From Desulfobulbaceae bacterium (lineage in GTDB: Bacteria; Desulfobacterota; Desulfobulbia; Desulfobulbales; Desulfurivibrionaceae), in contig DOZO01000039.1 in assembly GCA_003517965.1 (NCBI GenBank), positions 1 through 38,517 of the forward strand: a stretch of 38,517 nucleotides of DNA. The letters are read 5' to 3'. The notes under the pieces are model-generated. The model was not told the DNA's origin, did no database searches, and saw only the letters and a program-made list of their open reading frames with translations. Within the stretch, counting starts at the first letter, position 1, and each line of letters opens with the position of its first letter. A program made the position numbers and the translations under genes. Positions 1 to 8,884 of the stretch are shown here, piece by piece.

Positions 1-38
1 CACTTGAAACAGCGAGGAGCCCATTGAAACCATTATCG

Positions 39-52
39 TTGACTTAAGTCAA
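39..52. promoter_or_regulatory. FNR/CRP-family type dyad upstream of the MCP gene
   Basis: A perfect 14-bp palindrome, TTGACTTAAGTCAA, with the 5+4+5 architecture (TTGAC-N4-GTCAA) typical of FNR/DNR/HcpR-type regulators. A plausible extended -10 (TGC then TAAGGT, 75-80) follows. With a start near base 87 the dyad would be centred at about -41.5, the class II activator position. The palindrome is directly visible; the -10 and the regulator are inferred. Confidence 0.5.
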
Positions 53-126
53 GGTTACTGTTTCGTAGACATGCTAAGGTAAAAAAATTGAGGGTAAATG
101 TACACTATATTGGAGGATTCTATCCC

Positions 127-1929
127 ATGAATTTCGTCAAAAACCTTACCATCAAAAGTATGTTGCGGTTGCTTGTCTGTCTTCCCCTGCTGTTTTTGGT
201 TGTAATTCTCCTCAGCACCAGTGCCGAGCGTTATACAAATCTGCGGCAAGCTGTCGTACTAAAGGAGCTTGCCGCCATCGCCGCCATGAGCACAGAAATT
301 GCCCACGAGGCTCAGAAAGAACGGGGGATGACCGCCGGATTTCTTGGCAGCAAGGGGCAAAAGTTCTCTGACCGGCTCCCGACCCAGCGCGGAGAAACTG
401 ATCAGCGTCTCACCGCGCTTAAGGATTTTCTTGTTCATTCCAAAGCGGACAAGGCCGACTCTGCCTTGAGCGAAAAATTGCAAGGCGCCCTGGCCGGGAT
501 CGGCAAAATCACTGCGATCCGCCAGCAGGTTGATGCCCAGGCCATCGCCGCACCAGAGGCCATAGCCTTTTACACCGGAATTATTCATGAATTCCTGACT
601 ACGATTCCCTTGATCGCCCGGAACAGTCCAGATCAGAAAGTAATGAAGGCACTCACGGCTTACTATAATTTTGTGGAGGCCAAGGAGCGGATGGGCATCG
701 AACGGGCGGTGTTGAGCAACACCTTTGCCAAGGATAGCTTCGCCCCCGGGATGTACCAGAAATGTGTGGAGATTCTTTCGGCGCAGAAGGTTTTCCTTGG
801 TAATTTTCAGGCCTTTGCCGAGGCCCAGGCCAATGATTTTTACAAAGACAAGATGAACGCCCCGGTGGTTGGAGAGGTTGCCGTTATGGAGACTGCCGCC
901 CTTGACAAACATCTGGAGGGCGGTTTCTCCATTCAGCCGGAGCGCTGGTTTGACACCATTACCCAGAAAATCGAGCTGATGAAAGAGGTGGAAACCTGGC
1001 TCGCCGCAGATCTTGTTGCCCTGGCTGACAGCCGTATGCAAGAGAATAAATTCTCCCTGATCATCACCGCGACCATCGCCCTGATCGTTATTGCCTTGAG
1101 CATTTTGATGGTAGTCTACTTCTCCTCGCTTATTGTCGGTTCGCTGACCCGAATCAGCGATGAGCTGATTAACGGTGCAGCAGAGGTGAACGCCGCCGCT
1201 GGTCAGGTTTCTTCGGCGAGTCAGGCCCTGGCAGATGGGGCAGGAAATCAGGCCGCCGCCCTCGAAGAAACTTCGGCCTCATTGGAAGAAATTGCCGCAG
1301 TTACCCAGCAGAATGCCGATAATGTGGGCCAAGCCAATACCCTGGCTGGCGAGGCCCGAAAGGCCATCAACACGGCCAATGAATCCATGGGGATGCTGAT
1401 CCAGTCCATGGGCGAGATTGCCAAGGCCAGTGAAGAAACCTCCAAGATTGTCAAAACCATTGACGAGATTGCCTTTCAGACCAATCTGCTGGCCTTGAAC
1501 GCAGCGGTGGAGGCGGCCAGGGCAGGGGAAGCAGGAGCGGGTTTTGCCGTGGTGGCCGATGAGGTGCGCAATCTGGCGATGCGGGCCTCGGATGCAGCCA
1601 AAAACACGGCAGGGCTGATCGAGGGCACGGTGAGCAAGGTGCAGGCAGGCTCAAAACTGGTGGCAACCACCAACCAGTCTTTCCGGGAGGCGGCAGACAG
1701 CACCGCCAAGATTGCCCTGTTGATGGGTGAGCTCTCCAACGCCTCGGTGGAACAGGCCACGGGGGTAAGCCAGATTAATCTGGCGGTTACCGAGCTGGAT
1801 ACAGTGACCCAGCAGAATGCTGCCACCGCCGAGGAGACTGCCAGTGCCGCCGAAGAGCTGAATGCGCAGGCGGAACAGATGCAGGAAACAGTGCGAACCC
1901 TGACCGCTCTTGTGCGGGGTGCTGATTGA
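127..1929 (+). CDS. Methyl-accepting chemotaxis protein with NIT-type sensor domain
   Basis: Transmembrane chemoreceptor, about 600 aa. The start is ATG 127 because GGAGG lies at 112-116; an in-frame TTG at 88 has no such support. TM1 covers roughly residues 13-33 and TM2 roughly 307-335. The periplasmic part resembles the nitrate/nitrite-sensing (NIT) family, with the helix motif AQKERGMTAGFLGS followed by QRxxTDxRL. A short linker leads to the methyl-accepting coiled-coil domain (about 350-595), whose hairpin tip reads EIAFQTNLLALNAAVEAARA and continues with GFAVVADEVRNLA. There is no C-terminal pentapeptide tether for CheR/CheB. It signals to a CheA/CheW array encoded elsewhere. The ligand is inferred from the domain only. 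The gene ends just before a bidirectional terminator shared with ilvC. Confidence 0.93.
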   Translation: MNFVKNLTIKSMLRLLVCLPLLFLVVILLSTSAERYTNLRQAVVLKELAAIAAMSTEIAHEAQKERGMTAGFLGSKGQKFSDRLPTQRGETDQRLTALKDFLVHSKADKADSALSEKLQGALAGIGKITAIRQQVDAQAIAAPEAIAFYTGIIHEFLTTIPLIARNSPDQKVMKALTAYYNFVEAKERMGIERAVLSNTFAKDSFAPGMYQKCVEILSAQKVFLGNFQAFAEAQANDFYKDKMNAPVVGEVAVMETAALDKHLEGGFSIQPERWFDTITQKIELMKEVETWLAADLVALADSRMQENKFSLIITATIALIVIALSILMVVYFSSLIVGSLTRISDELINGAAEVNAAAGQVSSASQALADGAGNQAAALEETSASLEEIAAVTQQNADNVGQANTLAGEARKAINTANESMGMLIQSMGEIAKASEETSKIVKTIDEIAFQTNLLALNAAVEAARAGEAGAGFAVVADEVRNLAMRASDAAKNTAGLIEGTVSKVQAGSKLVATTNQSFREAADSTAKIALLMGELSNASVEQATGVSQINLAVTELDTVTQQNAATAEETASAAEELNAQAEQMQETVRTLTALVRGAD

Positions 1930-1950
1930 TTGCAAGGACATTTTTTCGTT

Positions 1951-1994
1951 TGCATAAAAAAGGGAAGCCTGCACGGGCTTCCCTTTTTTATGCA
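1951..1994. terminator. Bidirectional rho-independent terminator
   Basis: A perfect inverted repeat, with arm TGCATAAAAAAGGGAAGCC, a six-base loop TGCACG and its exact complement. The GC-rich top (GGGAAGCC/GGCTTCCC) is flanked by A6 on one side and T6 on the other, so it can terminate both the rightward MCP gene and the leftward ilvC gene. Confidence 0.93.
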
Positions 1995-2012
1995 TCTTTT
2001 TTTGCTATAAAA

Positions 2013-3485
2013 TCACAGAATAGACTTCATCGCCCCCATGTAGGAGCGCAACTCCGCGCCAATCTCCTCAACCCCGGTGTAGCGGATCGCCTCGTTGATC
2101 TGGACCAGCTCCATATTGTTCACTCCGTTGTCTTTTACGGCAAGGCCCTTGCCGATCACCTCAGTATCAATCGCCTTCATGAAGTTGGCCAGCAGAGGCC
2201 CGGCGGCATGGGCAAAGAGGTAGCAGCCGTATTCGGCGGTGTCGGAGATAACCACGTTCATCTCATAGAGCTTCTTGCGGGCGATGGTATTGGCAATGAG
2301 CGGTACCTCGTGCAATGACTCGTAATAGGCACTCTCTTCCTTGATCCCGGCCGAGACCATGGTGTCGAAGGCAAGTTCGACCCCGGCCTTGACCATGGCC
2401 ACCATCAGGATGCCGTGGTCAAAATATTCCTGTTCACTGATTTTCTTCTTGCCGGAGGCGGACTTCTCGAAGGCGGTTTTACCGGTAGCCGCCCGCCATT
2501 TGAGGAGGTTTTTGTCGTTGTTGGCCCAGTCTTCCATCATGGTTTTCGAAAAATTGCCGCTCATGATGTCGTCCATATGCTTGGCGAAGAGCGGGGCCAG
2601 GATCTCTTTGAGTTCTTCGGCAAGATAGAAGGCCTTGATCTTGGCCGGGTTGGAGAGACGGTCCATCATGTTGGTGATCCCGCCGTGCTTGAGCGCTTCG
2701 GTGATGGTCTCCCAGCCGAACTGTACGAGCTTGGAGGCGTAGCCGCTCTCGATACCCTTTGTTATCATCTTGTCGTAGCAAAGCAGAGATCCCGCCTGGA
2801 GCATGCCGCAGAGAATGGTCTGCTCACCCATCAGATCTGATTTTACTTCGGCGACAAAGGAGGATTCCAACACTCCAGCCCGGTCAGCGCCAGTGCCGCA
2901 GGCATAGGCTTTGGCTATATCCCAGCCCTGGCCTTTTGGATCGTTGGCGCGATGTACGGCAATCAGGGTGGGTACGCCAAAGCCGCGTTTGTATTCCTCG
3001 CGCACCTCAGTGCCAGGAGACTTGGGGGCCACCATGATAACCGTAAGATCCTTACGAATCTGCATGCCCTCTTCCACGATGTTGAAGCCGTGGGAGTAGG
3101 AGAGTGTCGCCCCTTTTTTCATCAGCGGCATGATGGCGGAAACCACCTTGGTATGCTGTTTGTCAGGGGTGAGGTTGATGACCAGATCGGCCTTGGGGAT
3201 AAGTTTTTCAAAGGTGTCCACGGTGAAAGCGTTATTAGTAGCATTTTGAAAGGATTGCCGCCTGGTCTTTATTGCCTCCTCGCGCAGGGCATAAGAGACA
3301 TTTAGTCCGCTGTCTCGAAGGTTAAGGCCCTGATGCAAGCCTTGGGCGCCACAGCCGACGATGACAATCTTTTTGCCCTTGAGCGCTTCCACTCCGTTGA
3401 ATTCGGCAGAATCCATGAAGCGGCATTGGCCAAGCTCCTCAAGCTGCAGGCGCAGCGGCAGGCTGTTGAAATAGTTCTCTCCCAT
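2013..3485 (-). CDS. ilvC: Ketol-acid reductoisomerase, long class II (E. coli-type)
   Basis: Converts acetolactate or acetohydroxybutyrate to the dihydroxy acid with NADPH and Mg2+, the second common step of valine, leucine and isoleucine synthesis. The 490-aa length matches the long class II enzymes (E. coli IlvC about 491 aa). Visible landmarks are the Rossmann motif VGCGAQGLHQG (about residues 43-53), the INLTPDKQH segment, SHGFNIVE, the VAPKSPGTEVREEYKRGFG block and LHEVPLIANTIARKKLYEMN in the duplicated C-terminal knotted domain. AGGAG stands 7 nt before the ATG. It is a lone gene: no ilvB, ilvN, ilvD or leu genes are nearby. It converges on the MCP gene across the shared terminator. 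No leader peptide or attenuator was evident upstream. Confidence 0.97.
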   Translation of the reverse strand: MGENYFNSLPLRLQLEELGQCRFMDSAEFNGVEALKGKKIVIVGCGAQGLHQGLNLRDSGLNVSYALREEAIKTRRQSFQNATNNAFTVDTFEKLIPKADLVINLTPDKQHTKVVSAIMPLMKKGATLSYSHGFNIVEEGMQIRKDLTVIMVAPKSPGTEVREEYKRGFGVPTLIAVHRANDPKGQGWDIAKAYACGTGADRAGVLESSFVAEVKSDLMGEQTILCGMLQAGSLLCYDKMITKGIESGYASKLVQFGWETITEALKHGGITNMMDRLSNPAKIKAFYLAEELKEILAPLFAKHMDDIMSGNFSKTMMEDWANNDKNLLKWRAATGKTAFEKSASGKKKISEQEYFDHGILMVAMVKAGVELAFDTMVSAGIKEESAYYESLHEVPLIANTIARKKLYEMNVVISDTAEYGCYLFAHAAGPLLANFMKAIDTEVIGKGLAVKDNGVNNMELVQINEAIRYTGVEEIGAELRSYMGAMKSIL

Positions 3486-3540
3486 TGTGTTCTCCTTATC
3501 GTATTGGATGGTGTTAATTCTATTTTGTCATATTGGGGGG

Positions 3541-3630
3541 ATTCAGAATCCAGAAGACAGAATGTTTTGAACCACCCGGACAGAAGGATGATGCTTTATG
3601 CTCCTGTATTCTGACTACTGACCCCTGAAT
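3541..3630. repeat. Imperfect inverted-repeat element (TTCTG type)
   Basis: The 23-nt ends 3541-3563 (ATTCAGAATCC then AGAAGACAGAAT) and 3608-3630 (ATTCTGACTACTG then ACCCCTGAAT) are imperfect reverse complements, with about six mismatches. They enclose about 44 nt without coding capacity. The layout resembles a small non-autonomous element. The gap 3486-3862 otherwise holds the ilvC leader, an AT-rich stretch with TTGTATACAA near 3684 and TATACT at 3701-3706 (possible -10 for the kinase operon), and the GTAACTATTCAG repeat at 3757. Confidence 0.45.
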
Positions 3631-3756
3631 TCTTTTAAATGGGGGTGTCGGGGTTCGCAAATTCACCCCAACTACGGTCCGCTTGTATACAATTATGCAT
3701 TATACTGTATCCGTCGGAAGCTGAAAATGTAAAGTTGCCTTTATCTTGCTAATATT

Positions 3757-3788
3757 GTAACTATTCAGGCTTGATGCTGGAATGGTAC
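3757..3788. repeat. GTAACTATTCAG-family intergenic repeat, copy 1
   Basis: GTAACTATTCAG followed by GCTTGATGCTGGAAT. The same two blocks, with one-base differences, recur at 29178-29208 inside the hydrogenase-related operon, and the first block recurs at 29223. The kinase start codon lies about 75 nt downstream. Confidence 0.5.
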
Positions 3789-3862
3789 ATATACCATGGC
3801 AGTCTCTGAATTTTTCTTGTTTACCAATGCAGTGGCTACAAAAGCACCTCAAGAGGTTTCAC

Positions 3863-6800
3863 ATGAATATTTCCTTGGAACGTCGGATGTCTCTGGCTGT
3901 CCTTGTTTCCGCAGCGGTCGCTCTGCTTCTGGCGCGTCTTGCTGTCTTGCTGACGTCAGGATCGCCCTGGCTGGTATGGTCGGGAGTCACCCTGGTCGCA
4001 TCTGGGGTAGCGATGTTGCTGGTCCGGTGGCTGCTCCAGACGCTCAGGGCGGAGGCCGCGCAACAGGCCACCTGGCAGCAGACCATGAACAATGACCTGC
4101 GTCAGGCCCATCTCCAGGCTGCTGATTTGATCCGTTATCTTCACGCCATTCCCACCCCTATCCAGGTGGTGGATCGCGATCTCACCCTGCGCTTTGTCAA
4201 TCAGGCCTCGGCGCGAGCCGCCCGCCTGGCCGTCGGCCAATGCATCGGCAGGAAGTGTCATGATCTTTTCCATACCCATGACTGCCAGAGCGACCGGTGC
4301 AAGGTAATGCGGGCTATGGTTCAGAATCGGGTTCTGACCGGTGAAAATACTATTATTACTCCCAAGGGAGAGACCCATTACCGCTACACTGCCGCCCCGC
4401 TTAAGGATGACGATGGCCGGATTATCGGGGCGGTGGAGTATATCGTGGATATCCGCGACGAAATCAAGGTAGTGGAGATGGCCGAGGCTATTTCCCAGGG
4501 GAACTATGAAATCTTTATCCCGCCTCGTTCTGAGGATGACCGGTTGAGTCATGCCTTGAACCGGATGGCCGCCACCCTTCGGGATCTGGGCGGCACTCAG
4601 GAGGTGAACCGCTGGCTGGTTGAGGGGGCGGCGGCGGTGAGCGACCGGCTTCATGGTCAGCATGATCTGCTTACCCTGGCTCACAATGTTATGGAGGTGC
4701 TGGTCGAGGTGATTGATGCCCAGGCTGCGGCTTTTTACTTGGCTCAGGATCAAGACACTCTGCTATTGCTCAAGGCTTACGGGGCGGATGAGGCAGTGAC
4801 TGCTCGCCCGCTGATCGGCCGCGATCATGGTATTGTCGGTCGGGCACTGCATCAGGGCAAGGCCCTGGTGGTCAACGATTTGCCTCCTGGCTACCTGAAA
4901 ATTTCTTCCGGTCTGGGAGAGACTGAGGCCGCCGGGGTGGTGATTGCCCCCATTTACTTTGAAAACCAGTTGCTGGCAGTGATTGAACTGGGTCGACACC
5001 AGCCTTTCACTTCGAGGGAGGAACAATTGCTTGATCGGGTGATGGAAAATATCGGGGTGGCGATCCACACCACCGAAGCCAGGTTGGAACTGGCCCGGCT
5101 TCTGGAAACCACCCAGGAACAATCGGAAAAACTCCAGGTCCAGCAGGAGGAGTTGCAGCAGACCAACGAGGAGCTACAGGAGCAGGCTCGCACCCTTTCT
5201 GTTTCCGAGGAACAGTTGCAGACCCAGCAGGAGGAGTTGCGAGTCTCTAATGAAGAGCTGGAGGAACGTTCCAAGGCGCTGTTTGCCAAAAATGAGGAGA
5301 TCGAGTCCGCAAATCGGGGACTGGTTCGAGCGCGGCTGGATTTGGAGGATAAGGCTAACGCTCTTGAGCTTTCCGGCCGTTACAAGTCGGAATTTTTGGC
5401 CAACATGAGCCACGAACTTCGCACCCCCTTGAACAGTATCCTCATCCTCTCTCAATTGTTGGCCAACAACAAGGAAGCCAATCTGCTGCCCAGACAGGTG
5501 GAGTTTGCTTCTACCATCCACAACTCCGGGGCCGATCTGCTTAACCTGATTAACGAGGTGCTTGATCTATCCAAGATCGAGGCAGGCCGGATGGAGGTCA
5601 ATCCAGAGGAGATCATCTTGGACCACATGATGGCTTCGCTGCTTGCTCCGTTCAGAACCCTGGCCGCACAGAAAAAGATCGGCTTGGCTCTATTGCGGGA
5701 GGAAAAAGCCCCGGTCATGATGTTCACCGATGAGGGCCGCCTGTGCCAGGTGTTGAAAAATCTGTTGTCCAATGCCATCAAGTTCACCGAGCAGGGTGCA
5801 ATTGATTTAACCGTCGGACGACCCGCAGCCGGGGCGCTGCCCCCTGAACTGGCGGCCGCCATCCCGGAAGAGACGATATTTTTTCGGGTGAGCGACAGCG
5901 GCATCGGGATTCCCGCCGACAAGCTGGAGATTGTTTTCGAGGCCTTCAAGCAGGCGGATGGGACCACCAGTCGCAAATTCGGCGGCACCGGTCTGGGGCT
6001 TTCCATCTCCCGAGAACTGGCCCGGTTTCTGGGCGGTGTTTTGACTGTGGAAAGCGAGGAGGGCAAGGGTAGTACTTTTACCCTGTGGCTGCCAGAACGA
6101 TTCAAGGGGGCCAGGCAGAAAGTTCCCGTTGTACCTGGCATGTTGCCTGCAAAAAAAATCCGGCGGTTAGAGTCACCGGGCGTGGCCCAGCCAGCTCAGG
6201 TCGTTGTTCCGAAGATGGACGGATCGCCACCGGAGGAGGCAGTCGACAAGCGGGTTCGTGATGACCGCAGCTTGCTTAAGCGCGGCGACAAGAGTCTGCT
6301 TATCGTCGAGGATGATCCCGCCTTTGCTTTTCTGCTCCTTGATCTGGCACGAGATAAGGGTTATAAGGGTCTGGTTGCCGAGGACGGCGAAACCGGCCTC
6401 CACCTGGCTGATTATTATCGGCCCAGTGCGGTGATGCTCGATATGGGGTTGCCCGGGATCAATGGTCGGGAGGTGCTGGAGCGGCTCAAAAACAATCCGG
6501 AAACCCGTCATATTCCGGTTCAGTTTATTTCGGCCAGTGACCAGTCTGCTGATATTATGCAGCTGGGCGCGATCGGCTATCTAACCAAGCCGGTCAGCGT
6601 GGAAAAACTGGAACAGGTTTTTGGCCGGATCGCAAAATTGGTGGAAAGACCGGTAAAAAAACTGCTGATCGTGGAGGACGATCTGGTTCAGCGTCAGGCG
6701 ATTAAAGCCCTGATCGGCAACGGCGATGTCATCGTCCAGGAGGCGGCCACCGGTGAGGAGGCCCATCGGCTGCTACTGGCTGAACATTTTGACTGTATAA

Positions 6801-7459
6801 TCCTGGATTTGGGCCTTGGGGATATGTCTGGCTTTGACCTGCTGGCCCGGATCAAGGAAAATCCGGAGATCGCCCGGACGCCGGTGGTCATTTACACGGG
6901 CAAGGAACTCGACCAAGATGAGGAAGAACGGCTCCAGCAGTATGCCGATTCCATTATCATCAAGGGTGCCCGTTCGCCGGAGCGGCTTCTTGATGAAACT
7001 ACTCTCTTTCTCCACCGGGTGGAGAAAAATCTGCCCAAGGAGCAGCAGGAGATCCTGAATACCCTCCATGACCGGGAATCATCTTTCCAGGGTAGAACCA
7101 TCCTGGTGGTGGACGACGATATGCGCAACGTCTTTGCTCTTTCCAGTGTTTTGGAGGAGCAAGGCCTGGCAATAGTGGTGGCTAAAAACGGGCTGGAATC
7201 ATTGGAGAAACTGGCTTCTCACCCGGAAATAGACCTGGTGCTGATGGACATTATGATGCCGGAAATGGACGGCTACGAGGCGATGCGCCGGATCAGGAGC
7301 GATCCCAAACAGCGCAATCTGCCGATTATCGCCTTAACCGCCAAGGCGATGCGGGGTGATCGGGACAAATGTCTGCAGGCCGGGGCCAGTGATTATCTGT
7401 CCAAGCCGATTGATGCGGGGAAACTGGTGTCTCTGTTGCGGGTTTGGTTATATAAATGA
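3863..7459 (+). CDS. Membrane hybrid histidine kinase: PAS-HAMP-like-GAF-HisKA-HATPase-REC-REC-REC
   Basis: About 1198 aa. The ATG at 3863 is chosen because AAGAGG precedes it at 3851-3856; an in-frame ATG at 3782 lacks an RBS. Order: two N-terminal TM helices, a PAS domain (about 84-200) with a Cys/His cluster (C127, C132, H133, C141, C146), a HAMP-like segment (about 206-243), a GAF domain (about 253-410), a glutamine-rich coiled coil (about 413-506), HisKA with phospho-acceptor H517 in MSHELRTPLN, an HATPase domain (about 620-743), and three receivers with phospho-acceptor aspartates D860, D982 and D1129. The second receiver has the atypical switch segment IIIKGARSPERL where the usual KP loop would be. 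The next gene overlaps its stop (ATGA), so the kinase is translationally coupled to CheR. It may control chemosensory methylation or c-di-GMP output rather than flagella directly; that is inference. Confidence 0.93.
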   Translation: MNISLERRMSLAVLVSAAVALLLARLAVLLTSGSPWLVWSGVTLVASGVAMLLVRWLLQTLRAEAAQQATWQQTMNNDLRQAHLQAADLIRYLHAIPTPIQVVDRDLTLRFVNQASARAARLAVGQCIGRKCHDLFHTHDCQSDRCKVMRAMVQNRVLTGENTIITPKGETHYRYTAAPLKDDDGRIIGAVEYIVDIRDEIKVVEMAEAISQGNYEIFIPPRSEDDRLSHALNRMAATLRDLGGTQEVNRWLVEGAAAVSDRLHGQHDLLTLAHNVMEVLVEVIDAQAAAFYLAQDQDTLLLLKAYGADEAVTARPLIGRDHGIVGRALHQGKALVVNDLPPGYLKISSGLGETEAAGVVIAPIYFENQLLAVIELGRHQPFTSREEQLLDRVMENIGVAIHTTEARLELARLLETTQEQSEKLQVQQEELQQTNEELQEQARTLSVSEEQLQTQQEELRVSNEELEERSKALFAKNEEIESANRGLVRARLDLEDKANALELSGRYKSEFLANMSHELRTPLNSILILSQLLANNKEANLLPRQVEFASTIHNSGADLLNLINEVLDLSKIEAGRMEVNPEEIILDHMMASLLAPFRTLAAQKKIGLALLREEKAPVMMFTDEGRLCQVLKNLLSNAIKFTEQGAIDLTVGRPAAGALPPELAAAIPEETIFFRVSDSGIGIPADKLEIVFEAFKQADGTTSRKFGGTGLGLSISRELARFLGGVLTVESEEGKGSTFTLWLPERFKGARQKVPVVPGMLPAKKIRRLESPGVAQPAQVVVPKMDGSPPEEAVDKRVRDDRSLLKRGDKSLLIVEDDPAFAFLLLDLARDKGYKGLVAEDGETGLHLADYYRPSAVMLDMGLPGINGREVLERLKNNPETRHIPVQFISASDQSADIMQLGAIGYLTKPVSVEKLEQVFGRIAKLVERPVKKLLIVEDDLVQRQAIKALIGNGDVIVQEAATGEEAHRLLLAEHFDCIILDLGLGDMSGFDLLARIKENPEIARTPVVIYTGKELDQDEEERLQQYADSIIIKGARSPERLLDETTLFLHRVEKNLPKEQQEILNTLHDRESSFQGRTILVVDDDMRNVFALSSVLEEQGLAIVVAKNGLESLEKLASHPEIDLVLMDIMMPEMDGYEAMRRIRSDPKQRNLPIIALTAKAMRGDRDKCLQAGASDYLSKPIDAGKLVSLLRVWLYK

Positions 7460-8295
7460 CAAACACTACCGATGACGACAAGGAGGTTGAGGATCTGGAG
7501 ATCACCCTGCTGCTTGAGGGAATGTTTAAGCGCTACGGCTATGATTTTCGCGATTATTCCATGGCCCACCTGCGTCGTCGCCTGCGTTATCGGCTGGAAT
7601 CCTCCTCGCTGCCGGACATGGGAGCCATGCTGCATCTGGTACTCCATGACCGGAGTTTTTTTGAATTGCTGCTGCGTGATCTGTCGATCAATGTTACCGA
7701 GATGTTTCGTGACCCGGATATCTATTTGATGATCAGAAACGAGATAGTTCCTCGACTCAAGACCTGGCCCTTTGTCAAGATTTGGCACGCTGGCTGCGCC
7801 ACTGGCGAGGAAGTCTATTCCATGGCCATTCTCCTGCACGAAGAAGGCCTGCTGGAACGATGTCAGATTTACGCCACTGATTTCAACCAGATCGCTCTTA
7901 AGAAGGCCAAGGCGGGCATTTTTCCTCTGGACCAGGTGCGAAAGTTCACCTCCAATTACCAGAAAAGCGGTGGTCGGGAATCATTTTCTGATTATTATAC
8001 GGCAGACAACGATTCGGTGATTCTCAAAAACTGGTTGAAAACAAGGATCGTTTTCGCCGACCATAACCTGGTCACTGACAGTGTTTTCAGCGAGATGCAA
8101 CTGGTGGTTTGTCGCAATGTTCTGATCTATTTCAACCGGGATCTTCAGGAGCGGATTTTCCAGACATTTTATGATAGCCTGTGTCCTGGGGGCTTTCTCT
8201 GGCTTGGCTCCAAGGAATCATTGAAGCTCTCGGCTATAGGTAAGCGTTTTGAAGCCCTGTTTCCGGACGAAAAGATCTATAAGCGAGCGTTGTAA
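7456..8295 (+). CDS. cheR: CheR-type protein-glutamate O-methyltransferase
   Basis: 279-aa S-adenosylmethionine-dependent methyltransferase of the CheR family, which methylates glutamates on chemoreceptors. An N-terminal helical domain (about 15-75) leads to the SINVTEMFRDP motif (about 78-88). The SAM-binding loop reads WHAGCATGEEVYSMA (110-124), and the C-terminal CRNVLIYFN motif and the FLWLGSKESL segment are present. Length and motifs match canonical CheR. It overlaps the kinase stop by 4 nt, and its own stop overlaps the CheB start (TAATG). No CheA, CheW or CheY-only gene is in the window, so it may act on an accessory pathway rather than the main chemotaxis array. Confidence 0.95.
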   Translation: MTNTTDDDKEVEDLEITLLLEGMFKRYGYDFRDYSMAHLRRRLRYRLESSSLPDMGAMLHLVLHDRSFFELLLRDLSINVTEMFRDPDIYLMIRNEIVPRLKTWPFVKIWHAGCATGEEVYSMAILLHEEGLLERCQIYATDFNQIALKKAKAGIFPLDQVRKFTSNYQKSGGRESFSDYYTADNDSVILKNWLKTRIVFADHNLVTDSVFSEMQLVVCRNVLIYFNRDLQERIFQTFYDSLCPGGFLWLGSKESLKLSAIGKRFEALFPDEKIYKRAL

Positions 8296-8882
8296 TGACC
8301 ACAACGATGAAGCGACCCCCATACGAAGCTGTAGTGATCGGTGTTTCTGCCGGAGGCATGCACGCGCTTCGTGCTATTCTCCCCAGCTTGCCGGAAAAAT
8401 TTCCGATGCCGGTGGTGGTAGTCCAGCACCGTGGTCCGGAGGATGATGGTTTTTTCGCCCAATACCTTGACCAGCGCTGCGCGGTGCAGGTTAAGGAGGC
8501 AGAGGAAAAAGAGGAGGCGGCACCGGGAATGGTTTATTTGGCCCCGGCCAATTATCACCTGCTGCTGGAGGATGATCGAACCTTTTCCCTGACCATGGAA
8601 AGCAGGGTGCGTTTCGCTCGGCCTTCTATTGATGTGTTGTTCGAGAGCGCCGCGGATGTATATGGCTCCAGGCTGATCGGCATTGTGCTGACCGGGGCTA
8701 ACGACGATGGTAGCCGTGGCCTGGCTGCGATCAAGAAGCGGGGCGGCCTGGCCATAGTCCAGGATCCAGCCAGCGCCGAGGTGGCGACTATGCCCAGGGC
8801 TGCGCTTCAGGCGGCTGAGGTTGATTTCGTCTTGCCCCTGACCACCATAGGCCCCTTTTTAGCCAATCTGTGCAAGGAGTAA
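8295..8882 (+). CDS. cheB: Stand-alone CheB methylesterase domain
   Basis: 195 aa, containing only the catalytic domain of CheB (receptor glutamate methylesterase/deamidase). The canonical N-terminal receiver and linker are absent. Catalytic residues are in place: S18 in GVSAGG, H45 in VVVQH, and the aspartate of TGANDDG (about D138), where the usual sequence is TGMGxDG. The start overlaps the CheR stop. Without its own receiver, phosphorylation control must come from a partner; the receivers of the upstream kinase or the following REC-GGDEF protein are candidates (inference). Single-domain CheB proteins of this kind are common beside hybrid kinases and CheR. Confidence 0.93.
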   Translation: MTTTMKRPPYEAVVIGVSAGGMHALRAILPSLPEKFPMPVVVVQHRGPEDDGFFAQYLDQRCAVQVKEAEEKEEAAPGMVYLAPANYHLLLEDDRTFSLTMESRVRFARPSIDVLFESAADVYGSRLIGIVLTGANDDGSRGLAAIKKRGGLAIVQDPASAEVATMPRAALQAAEVDFVLPLTTIGPFLANLCKE

Positions 8883-8884
8883 TA

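Noticed and set aside
3956..4753. Long minus-strand open frame (265 aa) opposite the histidine kinase
   Set aside because: The kinase frame carries the conserved PAS and GAF sequence; the antisense frame has none.
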